Positions 31,903-39,975 of a DNA stretch of 64,000 bases are shown in pieces. Position 1 is the first letter of the stretch, and the number at the start of each line of letters is the position of its first letter. The notes beneath the pieces are model-generated. The model was not told the origin of the DNA, searched no databases, and was given only the letters and a program-made list of their open reading frames with translations. Made by a program: the position numbers and the translations under genes. Where the stretch lies: assembly GCA_017429945.1 (NCBI GenBank), contig JAFRNY010000026.1:1-64000 (forward strand), read 5' to 3'. The stretch comes from Bacteroidaceae bacterium (lineage in GTDB: Bacteria; Bacteroidota; Bacteroidia; Bacteroidales; Bacteroidaceae).

Positions 31903-34230
31903 ATGAAAGCAAACTCCTTTGTGGCGGCAGCGCTGATGGCTGCACAGGCCATGAGCGCAGCAGCACAGACGCCCGAGGCACATTTCCCCATGACTCTCTC
32001 GGCCGACGGCAAGATTACGGAAAGCGTAAGCGGGAAGACCTTTGCCGTGAGCTCGCAGCTCCCGGCCTGCCCGGCCGAAGGCATTGACGGCGACGCCCTG
32101 CGCTTCGACGGCTACTCCAATTTCGTCAAGGCAGACGTGCCCGTGAGTTCTTTCAGCACTGATGCGCTGACATTCAGCGTAGTGCTGGCAGCCGAAACTT
32201 ACCCGATGATGCGCGTCGAGGATGCCGAGCAGACGCCCTCGTTCGCCACCATCTGCGGCAACCTCGACGAGAGCGCCAAGACGGGCATGGCCTTCGAGCT
32301 GTCGTCACAGGGCGATGTACGATTCCGCTTCGGCTCGGCAACGGGCTTCCTCATGAGCGTGACCGCCTCACAGAAACTGCCGCTGGGCCGCTGGTGCCGC
32401 CTTACGGCAGTGATGGACAAGGCTGCTAACAAGGCTTCGCTCTTCCTCAACGGCACCGAAATAGGCTCTGCCCGCATGAGTCGCGCGGGCGTTGCCCACA
32501 GTGCAGCTGATTTCATGATAGGCAAAGCCGTAGCCGACCTTAAGTCGGGACCTTTCCTCATCAACGCCTTCTGCGGTCTCATCGATGACATTGCGGTTTA
32601 CAACTCTACAGCTGTGCCCGAGGGCGCTCCCTCAACCTCGGCCCCCGACTTCAACTATCCCGCCTCGCGCTATGACGCCTCGCTTTGGCGACCGCGTTTC
32701 CATGCTATGCCTTCGGGCAGCTGGATGAACGAGAGCCACGGCATGCTCTATGCCGACGGCCGCTACCACGTCTTCTTCCAGAAGAACGCCAACGGCCCTT
32801 ATATGGCTCGCCTGCACTGGGGGCATCTCTCCAGCGCCAACCTCTATGACTGGCGCGAGGAGCCTATTGCCATTGCGCCGGGCGAGGCCTACGACATAAA
32901 AGGTTGCTGGAGCGGCTGTGTCTATGACGACGGCGGCACTCCTACCGCCCTCTACACCGCTGTCGACAACGCCCGCGCCACCATCGTGCAGGCCACAGCC
33001 ACTGACGAGGGACTCTCCACGTGGCAGAAACAGGGCATCATCATCAACGGCCGTCCGGCAGGCCTGAGCGACGATTTCCGCGACCCTTACGTCTTCGAGG
33101 CAAATGGTCAGCGCTACATCATCGTTGGAACAAGCAAGAATGGTGTCGGAGCCTGCACGCTGCATAAATTCTCAGGCGGGGCATGGACCAACGATGGCGA
33201 CATCTTCTTCCGTGGCGGCGACCGCAATCAGCACGGCACTTTCTGGGAGATGCCCAACGTGACACCTCTGGAGGGCGGCAAGTACCTCTTCACTTGTACA
33301 CCCCTGGGCACGGGTGTGGGTGTACGTACGCTCTGCTGGGTCGGCACCATCGACGCCGACGGCCACTTCCAGCCCGATGCCACTGGCGTTCAGACGCTGG
33401 AGCTCGGTGGCATCAGTCGCGACGGCTACGGCCTACTCTCGCCCACAATCTATCGCCACGCCGACAAGACGTTGCTCCTCGGCATCGTGCCCGACAAACT
33501 GCCTACGCAGACCAACTACGAGATGGGATATGCCCACTTGCTCTCTTTGCCGCGTGAAATCAGTGTTGATGCCAGCGGACAGCTCGTTCAGCGCCCCTAT
33601 AGCGGCCTCACGGCCATGCGTTCGCAGACAGCCTACAACCAGCAGCTGACGCTCAACGGTACTCAGTCGCTCGCTCCCGTCAGCGGTCGCCAGCTGGAGC
33701 TCCTCGGCACGTTCACCGTAGGCACGGGGCAGATGGGTTTCCGCTTCCTTGGAGCAGGCGACCAGGCCGCCCGGCTGACCTACGATGCCGCCCGCGGCAC
33801 CATCACGTTGGACCTCACCACCCTCGCGCGCACTCAAAATGATAATGGTATCTACAACGGCATCTACACAGCCACGCTGCCCACGAAGCCGGTTGCTGGC
33901 GAGACGCTGAAGTTGAATGTGTTCGTCGATGGAAGCATCGCTGACATCTTCGTTGCCGACCGCTGGGCATTCTCCGTTCGCCTCTTCCCGATGAATGTCG
34001 ATGCCATTGAAGCCGAAGCCTTCGCCACCGAGCCTACGCCTGCCACGCTCCAAGCCTGGACGCTCGATGCCTCGCAGAGCGCTGACGGCATCTACGACCT
34101 GCGTGCAGAAAATGAAACCGCAAATGACAAATCATCGAATGGCGCATGCTTCGACCTGAGCGGCCGGCGCATAGCCTCCGACACTTGGAAAGGCATCTGC
34201 ATAGTCGACGGCAAAAAAATCATTCGCTGA
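31903..34230 (+). CDS. GH32 family glycosidase with N-terminal LamG-like domain and sorting-like tail
   Basis: A 775-residue exported enzyme of the fructan locus. A signal peptide (1-22) leads to a concanavalin/LamG-like domain (about 25-235, with the GLIDDIAVYNSTAVPEG end motif). A GH32 five-bladed propeller (about 262-560), a GH32 C-terminal sandwich (to about 735) and a short tail, FDLSGRRIA..KGICIVDGKKIIR, follow. The nucleophile motif is WMNESHG at 274-280 where classical enzymes have WMNDPNG, so Glu replaces Asp at 277. The RDP motif (393-395) and acid/base E449 (WEMPN) are present. Variants with WMNE exist in GH32, so it may be active with altered specificity. The tail suggests type IX export. 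Confidence 0.85.
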   Translation: MKANSFVAAALMAAQAMSAAAQTPEAHFPMTLSADGKITESVSGKTFAVSSQLPACPAEGIDGDALRFDGYSNFVKADVPVSSFSTDALTFSVVLAAETYPMMRVEDAEQTPSFATICGNLDESAKTGMAFELSSQGDVRFRFGSATGFLMSVTASQKLPLGRWCRLTAVMDKAANKASLFLNGTEIGSARMSRAGVAHSAADFMIGKAVADLKSGPFLINAFCGLIDDIAVYNSTAVPEGAPSTSAPDFNYPASRYDASLWRPRFHAMPSGSWMNESHGMLYADGRYHVFFQKNANGPYMARLHWGHLSSANLYDWREEPIAIAPGEAYDIKGCWSGCVYDDGGTPTALYTAVDNARATIVQATATDEGLSTWQKQGIIINGRPAGLSDDFRDPYVFEANGQRYIIVGTSKNGVGACTLHKFSGGAWTNDGDIFFRGGDRNQHGTFWEMPNVTPLEGGKYLFTCTPLGTGVGVRTLCWVGTIDADGHFQPDATGVQTLELGGISRDGYGLLSPTIYRHADKTLLLGIVPDKLPTQTNYEMGYAHLLSLPREISVDASGQLVQRPYSGLTAMRSQTAYNQQLTLNGTQSLAPVSGRQLELLGTFTVGTGQMGFRFLGAGDQAARLTYDAARGTITLDLTTLARTQNDNGIYNGIYTATLPTKPVAGETLKLNVFVDGSIADIFVADRWAFSVRLFPMNVDAIEAEAFATEPTPATLQAWTLDASQSADGIYDLRAENETANDKSSNGACFDLSGRRIASDTWKGICIVDGKKIIR

Positions 34231-34261
34231 TTTCCCTGAAGTAAAAAACATTCGTCACTCC

Positions 34262-34954
34262 ATGCTCACAGACACACTTGCCATCATAGGCCTTGCCGCC
34301 CTCTCGCTCGGCACCATCCGCGAAGCCGACGGCCCAGTGGAGCGCACCTTCCTGCTGCGCAATACCGGCGAGCATGCCGTGAGCCTGCTGCAAGGCTACA
34401 CCTCCTGCGGCTGCACCTCGATAGCGTTCGCCAAGGGCAGCACTCTGGCCGTAGGCGACACCGCCAGCGTGCGCCTACGCTTCAACCCGCGTGGCAAGAG
34501 CGGCGAGTTCTTCGAGACGGGCACGCTCGTCTATCAGACCGCGGCCACCGGCAAAGGCGCGGCCGCAGAGGGTGGCAATTCGCCTGCCTCGGAAACGGCT
34601 CCAGCCAGGAAGGCCGTCACGCTCTCGCTCGAGGGCACCTGCCTCTCGTCGGAGGAGTCGCTGGCGCAGCAGTTTCCCATTCGCATCACGGAATCCCTGT
34701 GGATAAGTGCCAATCGTTTTGACCTTGGCATCATGCGTGTGGGTGAGTCGAAGGAACGAGGCGTAGTCATCCTGCATCGAGGTGAAACCGAAGCCGATGG
34801 CCAGGTGTCGGACCGGCAAGAGCTTGTCAATGTTCGATATACCGTTGATGCACAAACCCCAAAAGGCCTGCAGCACGTTCAACGTTCCATCAGCATTCAG
34901 CATGACGGACGAGACATCACTGTGCCCATCATCCTCGACGTGCTTGTGAAATAG
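34262..34954 (+). CDS. DUF1573 domain protein
   Basis: A 230-residue protein with the DUF1573 (ASPM/SPD-2/Hydin-like beta-sandwich) pattern: LGTIREADGPVERTFLLRNTGE, then the signature SCGCTS, then LRFNPRGKSG. A second, weaker domain covers about 130-230. Family members are normally secreted, but no good signal peptide is visible after the ATG at 34262, so the start may be wrong or export may be lost. It lies 31 bp after the GH32 gene and before a strong terminator. Why it sits in a fructan locus is unclear. Confidence 0.8.
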   Translation: MLTDTLAIIGLAALSLGTIREADGPVERTFLLRNTGEHAVSLLQGYTSCGCTSIAFAKGSTLAVGDTASVRLRFNPRGKSGEFFETGTLVYQTAATGKGAAAEGGNSPASETAPARKAVTLSLEGTCLSSEESLAQQFPIRITESLWISANRFDLGIMRVGESKERGVVILHRGETEADGQVSDRQELVNVRYTVDAQTPKGLQHVQRSISIQHDGRDITVPIILDVLVK

Positions 34955-35010
34955 TTTACCAATATAGGTTTTATTGCTCAACGTAGCTCCCAAGATTTTG
35001 ACTCTTAAAT

Positions 35011-35042
35011 AAAGAAAAGTGACATCCTGTTCACTTTTCTTT
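35011..35042 (+). terminator. Intrinsic terminator after the DUF1573 gene
   Basis: Perfect 12-bp arms AAAGAAAAGTGA and TCACTTTTCTTT with an 8-nt loop, followed by GCTTTTTG. Confidence 0.8.
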
Positions 35043-35074
35043 GCTTTTTGAGCGCTTTTTTGGAAGAAGTTCGT

Positions 35075-35082
35075 TATCTTTG
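35075..35082 (+). promoter_or_regulatory. Promoter -7 box of regulator 2
   Basis: TATCTTTG fits TAnnTTTG, 31 bp upstream of the ATG at 35114. Confidence 0.65.
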
Positions 35083-35113
35083 CCGCAAATTATAACCTTT
35101 AAAACGACAAAGA

Positions 35114-36664
35114 ATGTTGCGCAGAGCGATTGGTTTCTTCCTTATTATTATCATAGTGTCTTTGGGCGCTTGCAAGCGCGAGGGACGGGCATATCGGATT
35201 GCAGTGTCGCAGTGCGCTTCAGGTCAGTGGCGCGAGAAAGTCAACAGCGAGATGTTGGCCGCTCAGCATCTATATGAAAGTAATGCTGAAGTGGGTATCG
35301 CCTGTGCCTACGATGACACAGGGCGTCAGATTGAGCAGATAGACAGCTTGGCTGCTAGCGGCATAGACCTACTGGTGGTGGCCCCTACGGAGTCTGCTCC
35401 TCTGGCCGAGGCTATTGCTCGTGTGCGTGCTGCCGGTATTCCCGTCATCTTCTTCGACCGCAAGGCTTCGACCGACGACTACACTGCGTTCATTGGTGGT
35501 GACAACGTGGAGGCTGGCAGAACTGTTGGCGAGTATGTGCCTACGCTTTTATCCACGAACGAGATGAAGCAGTCAGGCGGCCGTCCCATCGTGCTCGAGA
35601 TCACGGGCGCAATGAGTAGCTCGCCTGCACAAGAGCGTCACGAAGGTTTCTCGCGTGCGATGAAGCTACGACCTGAATTGGAGTACATTTGTGCCGAGGG
35701 CGACTGGACGTCTGATAAGGCTTGCCACATCGTGGAGCAGCAGATACGCAAGGGACGTCGACCAGACATCGTGTTCTGCCACAACGACGGAATGGCTACA
35801 GGTGTCTACAAAGCAGCCGTGGAGGCTGGCTTGGAGGACCAAATCAAGATTCTAGGCATCGACGGAATGCCTTACGAGGGATTGGAGTACGTGAAACTGG
35901 GCCATCAGGTTGGCACTTACGTCTATCCTACACACGGCGAAGAAGTGGTGCGCCTGGCATTGGATATTCTCACGGGCAAGACCTACGAGCGCGAGAATGT
36001 GCTACAAGGTATGATGGTTACACCTGAGAATGTAGACCTGATAGCCTTGAACAGCCGCGAGTTGCTCAGACAAAACGACAATCTGATAACGATAGAGGAC
36101 AAACTAGAGCGCTATTTCGGAGTGGTGGATATTCAGAAGAAGGTAATTATCGCTGCCGTAGCCACCATCCTACTGCTCATCACGGCCTTCATTCTCATAC
36201 TGCGCGCCCTCATTCAGACGCGGAGGACAATCCGTCAGCGGCAGACGATGAACGAGGAGCAGACACTCTTCTACACCGATGCCAGCTCGCGCAAATTGCA
36301 TGATATCTTTAATCGTCCCGACGACGATCTGCCGCCACCACGAACGCAGGACCTGATTTTCGCCGAACAGCTGAATGAGGCCATTCGCAAGCACATGTCC
36401 AATCCCAACTTGAAGATGGAAGAATTGGGCGAAGAGATGGGACTGAGCCGCGTACAGCTTTATCGGAAGGTCAAGGCCATCACAGGCCAATCACCGGTGG
36501 AACTGTTGCGCCAGATGCGTCTTCAGCGCGCCTACGCCCTTCTGCAAAGCACTAACAAGACTGTGCAGGAGATAGCCTTTGAGGTCGGATTCAACACGCC
36601 AGGCTACTTCTCCAAATGCTTCCGCGAGCAGTTTGGCAAGTATCCTACAGAACTAAGAGAGTAA
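35114..36664 (+). CDS. Second membrane-spanning PBP-TM-AraC one-component regulator
   Basis: A 516-residue paralogue of the regulator at 22752. An N-terminal segment with a good lipobox (LGAC, C20) is followed by a periplasmic sugar-binding domain (about 27-310) with AAGIPVIFFDRKA, FCHNDGMATGVYKAAV and LGIDGMPYEG. A transmembrane helix (about 344-363) and a short linker lead to an AraC domain (about 416-516) with LSRVQLYRKVKAITGQSP and VGFNTPGYFSKCFREQFG. No histidine kinase or receiver domain is present. A lipobox plus a later membrane helix would anchor both ends of the sensor domain. It directly precedes the second susCD system, which it probably controls. Confidence 0.88.
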   Translation: MLRRAIGFFLIIIIVSLGACKREGRAYRIAVSQCASGQWREKVNSEMLAAQHLYESNAEVGIACAYDDTGRQIEQIDSLAASGIDLLVVAPTESAPLAEAIARVRAAGIPVIFFDRKASTDDYTAFIGGDNVEAGRTVGEYVPTLLSTNEMKQSGGRPIVLEITGAMSSSPAQERHEGFSRAMKLRPELEYICAEGDWTSDKACHIVEQQIRKGRRPDIVFCHNDGMATGVYKAAVEAGLEDQIKILGIDGMPYEGLEYVKLGHQVGTYVYPTHGEEVVRLALDILTGKTYERENVLQGMMVTPENVDLIALNSRELLRQNDNLITIEDKLERYFGVVDIQKKVIIAAVATILLLITAFILILRALIQTRRTIRQRQTMNEEQTLFYTDASSRKLHDIFNRPDDDLPPPRTQDLIFAEQLNEAIRKHMSNPNLKMEELGEEMGLSRVQLYRKVKAITGQSPVELLRQMRLQRAYALLQSTNKTVQEIAFEVGFNTPGYFSKCFREQFGKYPTELRE

Positions 36665-36694
36665 GAAGAAACTCTTTATTGCGATTCAACGAAT

Positions 36695-36749
36695 CGAACT
36701 TAATAGTCAATGTTTCTGACAATGTAACAATTTTGTGTATCTGTGAACG
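36695..36749 (+). promoter_or_regulatory. Degenerate 55-bp operator-like element upstream of susC-2
   Basis: It has the same length and end pattern (CG..C to GAACG) as the elements at 24472 and 45014 and carries GTAACAATTTT where those have GAAACAAAT-T. It lies 31 bp upstream of the -7 box, as at 45014. Similarity is much weaker than between the other two, so this is a tentative third site, perhaps for the second regulator. Confidence 0.35.
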
Positions 36750-36780
36750 ATAATTGTTAGGGTTCCCGCGCGTTCGTCGT

Positions 36781-36788
36781 TACTTTTG
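36781..36788 (+). promoter_or_regulatory. Promoter -7 box of susC-2 operon
   Basis: TACTTTTG fits TAnnTTTG, 57 bp upstream of the ATG at 36846. Confidence 0.6.
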
Positions 36789-36845
36789 TGGCAGATTTCT
36801 ATCATTTATCACAAAAATAACAACTAATTCTTAACCCTAACAACA

Positions 36846-39800
36846 ATGCAAAAGCTAAGACGATTGTTGATGAGCCTCGCGCTCATTCTTGCTGGCACTA
36901 CACTTTGGGCGCAGCAAGTAGACGTCCACGGCACCGTGCTCGACGACCTCGGTGAAGGCCTGCCCGGTGCCACAGTAAAGGAAAAAGCCAACCCCAACAA
37001 CGGCACGCTGACCGACATCGACGGCCACTTCACGCTGAAGGTGGAGAAGGGCGCCACGCTGGTCATCTCCTTCATGGGCTTCGACACCCAGGAGGTGGAG
37101 GCCAAGGACGGCATGACGGTCACTATGGGCGAGAATGTCGCCGAGATGAACGAGCTCGTCGTGACGGGCTATCAAGTTCAGCGCAAGGCCGACTTGACGG
37201 GCGCTGTCTCGGTAGTCAGTGTTGATGAACTGGCCAAGCAGAACGAGAACAACCCCATCAAGGCCATGCAAGGTCGAGTGCCCGGCATGAATATCTCGGC
37301 CGATGGTAATCCCTCCGGAGCCGCCACGGTTCGCATCCGCGGTATCGGCACACTGAACAACAACGACCCTCTCTACATCATCGACGGCGTGCCCACCAAG
37401 GCGGGTATGCATGAGCTGAACGGCAACGACATCGAGTCGATCCAGGTGTTGAAGGATGCTGCTTCAGCTTCTATCTATGGTAGCCGTGCTGCCAACGGCG
37501 TCGTCATCATCACCACCAAGCGTGGCAAGGAAGGCAAAGTGAAGATCGACTTCGACGCCAGCGTGGCCGTACAGACTTATGCCAACCGCATGGAGGTGCT
37601 CAATGCCAAGCAGTTCGGGCAGGTGATGTGGCAGGGCTACGTCAACGATGGTCTCGACCCCAACATGAACGGCCTCGGCTATCACTACGACTGGACCTAC
37701 AACCAGCAGGGCGTGCCTGTGCTCAACGGCATCACGATGAGCAAGTACCTCGACGCCGCCGGCACCACTCCCGCTGCCGACACCGACTGGTTCGACCAGA
37801 CCACGCGCACGGGCGTCGTGCAGAAATATGATGTCTCGCTGAGCAACGGTTCGGAGAAGGGCAGCAGCTTCTTCTCGCTCGGTTACTACAAGAACCTCGG
37901 CATCATCAAGGATTCCGATTTCAGCCGCTTCTCTGCCCGCATGAACAGCGACTACAAGCTCCTGAAGATTAACGATCGCGACATCATCACCGTAGGCGAG
38001 CACTTCACCGTCAACCGCACCAGCGAAGTGCAGGCTCCTGGCGGATTCCTCGAGAACGTCCTTCAGTTCAATCCCTCGCTGCCCGTCTATACTACCGATG
38101 GCAGCTTCGCAGGTCCCGTCGGCGGCTATCCCGACCGCGAAAACCCGCTGGCACGCCTTACGCGCAATGCAGACAATCGCTACACATACTGGCGCATGTT
38201 CGGCGATGCGTTCATCAACATCAATCCATTCAAGAACTTCAACATCAAGAGCACCTTCGGTCTCGACTACGCACAGAAGCAGCAGCGCATCTTCACCTAT
38301 CCTATCACCGAAGGCACCGTGGCCAACTCCACCAATGCTGTCGAGCCCAAGCAGGAGCACTGGACAAAGTGGATGTGGAACGCCGTGGCCAGCTACAGCT
38401 TCGAGGCAGGCAAGAACCACGTCGACGCCCTGGCAGGTGTGGAGCTGAACCGTGAGGACGACAGCTGGTTCAGCGGCAAGGCCTACGACTTCGCAGTGCT
38501 CACTCCTTCTTATATGTGGCCCGACGCAGCCGTGGGCGAAGCCGAAGCTTACGGCGGTGCCGGCGGCTTCTCGCTCGTATCGTTCTTTGCCAAGGCCAAC
38601 TACAACTTCGACAACCGCTACCTGGCCAGCGTCACCGTCCGCCACGACGGCAGCTCGCGCTTCGGCAAGAACAACCGCTATGGTACCTTCCCCTCGTTCA
38701 GCGCAGGTTGGCGCATAAGCCAGGAGAAGTTCATGGAGAACGTAGGCTGGCTCGACGACCTGAAGCTGCGCGCCAGCTGGGGACGTACGGGTAATCAGGA
38801 GATCGACAACATCGCACGCTACACGCTCTACGTGAGCAACTACGGCGAGGCAGGCTTCGGCGGCCAGAGCTACGGCACCAGCTACGACATCGCAGGCACC
38901 AACGGCGGCCAGCAGCTGGCCAGCGGCTTCAAGCGCAACCAGCTCGGCAACGACAACCTGAAGTGGGAGACCACCACACAGACTAACATCGGCTTCGACT
39001 TCGGTCTCCTGCGCAACGCCCTCTATGGTTCATTCGAGTGGTACTACAAGAAGACAACCGACATCCTTGTCTATATGCCCGGCATCGGCGTCATGGGCGA
39101 AGGAGCCAGCCAATGGATCAATGCCGGCGAGATGGAGAACAAGGGTATCGAGCTCAACGTAGGTTATCGCGGCAAAGTTGGCGACTTCAGCTACGACCTC
39201 GCCGGCAATATCGGCACCTATCGCAACAAGATCACCAAGCTGCCCGAGACTCTCGCTGCCAACGGCACCTTCGGCGGCAACGGCGTCGAGAGCGTCGTAG
39301 GTCATCCCATGGGCGCACAGGTAGGCTACGTCTACGACGGCATCTTCAAGAGCCAGGACGAAATCGACGACCACGCCACCCAGAACGGAGCAGGCCTCGG
39401 ACGCATCCGCTGGAAGGACCTCAACGAGGACGGTATCATCAACGAGAAGGATCAAAAGTGGATCTACTCGCCCGTGCCCGACTTCACCTGGGGCCTCAAC
39501 GTCTATCTGCAGTATAAGGACTGGGACTTCACTATGTTCTGGCAGGGCGTGCAGGGCGTCGATGTCATCAGCGATCTCAAGCGCGAGACCGACCTCTGGA
39601 GCGGCCTTAACATCTCCAACCTCAACAAAGGCCAGCGCCTGCTCGATGCCTGGAACCCCTCCAACAACGGCTCCAACATCCCCGCCATCAGCGTGATGGA
39701 CAACAACAACGAGAAGCGCGTCAGCTCCTATTTCGTCGAAAACGGCAGCTTCGCCAAGCTACGCACCGTACAGCTCGGCTACAACCTCCCTTCGAAAGCC

Positions 39801-39959
39801 CTCGAGCGGATCCATATGCAGCGTCTGCGCCTCTATCTCTCTGCTCAGAACCTCTTCACGATCAAGAGCAAGAGCTTCACGGGCGTCGATCCCGAGAACG
39901 CCAACTTCGGTTATCCTATCCCCGTCAACGTGACCTTCGGAATCAATGTCTCACTCTAA
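36846..39959 (+). CDS. SusC-like TonB-dependent outer-membrane transporter (fructan locus, system 2)
   Basis: A 1037-residue transporter. The signal peptide RRLLMSLALILAGTTLWAQ is identical to that of the first SusC. The regulatory-like domain (VDVHGTVLDDLGEGLPGATV), TonB-box region (NELVVTGYQVQRKADLTGAV) and plug (VRIRGIGTLNNNDPLYIIDG, ASIYGSRAANGVVIITTKRG) follow, then the barrel, ending VTFGINVSL. The periplasmic N-terminus is very similar to system 1, but the plug and barrel diverge, suggesting a different fructan linkage or length. susD-2 follows after 16 bp. Confidence 0.95.
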   Translation: MQKLRRLLMSLALILAGTTLWAQQVDVHGTVLDDLGEGLPGATVKEKANPNNGTLTDIDGHFTLKVEKGATLVISFMGFDTQEVEAKDGMTVTMGENVAEMNELVVTGYQVQRKADLTGAVSVVSVDELAKQNENNPIKAMQGRVPGMNISADGNPSGAATVRIRGIGTLNNNDPLYIIDGVPTKAGMHELNGNDIESIQVLKDAASASIYGSRAANGVVIITTKRGKEGKVKIDFDASVAVQTYANRMEVLNAKQFGQVMWQGYVNDGLDPNMNGLGYHYDWTYNQQGVPVLNGITMSKYLDAAGTTPAADTDWFDQTTRTGVVQKYDVSLSNGSEKGSSFFSLGYYKNLGIIKDSDFSRFSARMNSDYKLLKINDRDIITVGEHFTVNRTSEVQAPGGFLENVLQFNPSLPVYTTDGSFAGPVGGYPDRENPLARLTRNADNRYTYWRMFGDAFININPFKNFNIKSTFGLDYAQKQQRIFTYPITEGTVANSTNAVEPKQEHWTKWMWNAVASYSFEAGKNHVDALAGVELNREDDSWFSGKAYDFAVLTPSYMWPDAAVGEAEAYGGAGGFSLVSFFAKANYNFDNRYLASVTVRHDGSSRFGKNNRYGTFPSFSAGWRISQEKFMENVGWLDDLKLRASWGRTGNQEIDNIARYTLYVSNYGEAGFGGQSYGTSYDIAGTNGGQQLASGFKRNQLGNDNLKWETTTQTNIGFDFGLLRNALYGSFEWYYKKTTDILVYMPGIGVMGEGASQWINAGEMENKGIELNVGYRGKVGDFSYDLAGNIGTYRNKITKLPETLAANGTFGGNGVESVVGHPMGAQVGYVYDGIFKSQDEIDDHATQNGAGLGRIRWKDLNEDGIINEKDQKWIYSPVPDFTWGLNVYLQYKDWDFTMFWQGVQGVDVISDLKRETDLWSGLNISNLNKGQRLLDAWNPSNNGSNIPAISVMDNNNEKRVSSYFVENGSFAKLRTVQLGYNLPSKALERIHMQRLRLYLSAQNLFTIKSKSFTGVDPENANFGYPIPVNVTFGINVSL

Positions 39960-39975
39960 TCATCATACAGCAATC

